Assembly (NCBI GenBank): GCA_021153165.1
Contig: JAGKTZ010000074.1
Coordinates: 1 to 9,035 of the forward strand
Length of the DNA: 9,035 nt
Reading direction: 5' to 3'
DNA from: Prevotellaceae bacterium
GTDB taxonomy: Bacteria > Bacteroidota > Bacteroidia > Bacteroidales > Bacteroidaceae
Shown here piece by piece: positions 8,749 through 9,035 of this stretch. Made by a program: the position numbers and the translations under genes. Under the pieces are notes generated by a model that ran no database searches, was not told the origin of the DNA, and saw nothing but the letters and a program-made list of their open reading frames with translations. The first letter of the stretch is position 1; the number at the start of each line of letters is the position of its first letter.

Positions 8749-8782
8749 CTATGGCCCTTGCTATGACTTTTCTATGCCCCCT
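8749..8782. repeat. Short spaced repeat, three CTATG-led units
   Basis: Three units begin CTATG at 8749, 8761 and 8772 (spacing 12 and 11 bases), each followed by a pyrimidine-rich part: GCCCTTG, ACTTTT, CCCCCTC. They form a locally C-rich patch inside very AT-rich DNA. The function is unknown to me, and the similarity between units is limited to the CTATG core and the pyrimidine tract. Confidence 0.35.
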
Positions 8783-8823
8783 CTTGTGCCATCAAGAAAA
8801 TTTAGTAACATATTTTGAATTAA

Positions 8824-9035
8824 TTTTTAGTTTCAAAATATATTTTAGAAAAAAGAATAGCGAAAAATCATTTAGAAAACGTGATTACTATAAAAGAAAG
8901 CGTTTACGGGGATGAAAAAATAAAAGTATTACTTTCTTCAAATATTTTTATCCAAACGTCGCGTCTTGAGGGCATGCCAATGAGTATTTTAGAGGCGTTG
9001 TCATTAAGCATGCCGTGTGTAGTTACCGAAGGTAC
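8824..9035 (+). pseudogene. 5'-truncated GT4-family (group 1) glycosyltransferase, C-terminal part, runs off the window
   Basis: One frame is open from just after TAA (8821-8823) to the window end, about 70 codons. It contains VYGDEKIKVLL, then FIQTSRLEGMPMSILEAL and MPCVVTEGT. This is the C-terminal nucleotide-sugar-binding half of retaining GT4 glycosyltransferases. The EX7E motif is intact, with Glu codons at 8968-8970 and 8992-8994. GT4 enzymes transfer a sugar from an activated donor, commonly in capsule, O-antigen or exopolysaccharide assembly. A whole enzyme is about 350-400 residues. Here the N-terminal acceptor domain and the start of the donor domain are absent: an in-frame stop precedes, there is no ATG before the motif (the only earlier conventional alternative is GTG at 8881), and no upstream frame shows the missing part. 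I therefore call it a remnant. The downstream part is not visible, so further damage cannot be judged. An assembly error is the main alternative. Confidence 0.75.

Larger units (their letters stand above)
8315..8823. other. AT-rich stretch without a convincing gene
   Basis: All six frames are interrupted by stops. I counted 12 G+C in the 60 bases 8341-8400 and 13 in 8281-8340, far below sprA. Contents I could see: a 13-bp palindrome GAATTT-T-AAATTC (8489-8501), A-runs around 8559-8587, an inverted repeat (8669-8676 with 8713-8720) and a short CTATG-led repeat cluster (8749-8782). The longest plus-strand open frame with an ATG here is 8751-8915 (54 codons); it has no recognisable motif and overlaps the glycosyltransferase frame. 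I saw no tRNA, rRNA or CRISPR pattern and no convincing Bacteroidota promoter (TTTG with TAnnTTTG). Confidence 0.7.

Noticed and set aside
8751..8915. 54-codon plus-strand open frame overlapping the glycosyltransferase frame
   Set aside because: Its composition is unremarkable, with no motif and no ribosome site, and it overlaps a frame with a clear family signature.

Overview
The window looks like a Bacteroidales chromosome, most plausibly Prevotella-like. The reasons are that its large gene is SprA/Sov, the outer-membrane translocon of the type IX secretion system (T9SS), which is restricted to Bacteroidota; that ruvA sits directly upstream, an arrangement I recall from this phylum; and that Shine-Dalgarno signals are weak. 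The genus assignment is inference.

Layout, left to right. Positions 1-63 are the last 20 codons of an upstream gene that I cannot identify. After a 27-nt gap comes ruvA (91-696), the Holliday-junction-binding subunit of RuvAB, complete and canonical. The 87-nt gap to the next start holds a degenerate tandem array of an octanucleotide, CTCGTYYA, with one inverted copy that forms an 11-bp hairpin. Next is sprA (784-8211), 2475 codons, intact, with a Sec signal peptide at the ATG at 784. An in-frame GTG at 700 would add 28 residues encoded by the repeat array and is very unlikely to be the start. All three genes point the same way with short gaps, so they could be co-transcribed, although the products are functionally unrelated: DNA repair versus outer-membrane protein export.

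After the sprA stop the sequence changes abruptly. Positions 8212-8823 are very AT-rich (two 60-nt blocks counted at about 20% G+C, against 32-62% in blocks counted inside sprA). They have no convincing gene, a few inverted repeats and a short CTATG-led repeat cluster. From 8824 to the window edge one plus-strand frame encodes an unmistakable C-terminal piece of a GT4-type (group 1) glycosyltransferase with its EX7E motif. It begins directly after an in-frame stop, with no start codon and no N-terminal donor-domain sequence upstream, so it is most likely a 5'-truncated remnant at the edge of an accessory or polysaccharide region.

I saw no new defence, mobile or RNA-based system here. The points most worth a second look are the octamer array before sprA, the truncated glycosyltransferase at a compositional junction, and the Lys/Ser-rich insert near the SprA C-terminus.
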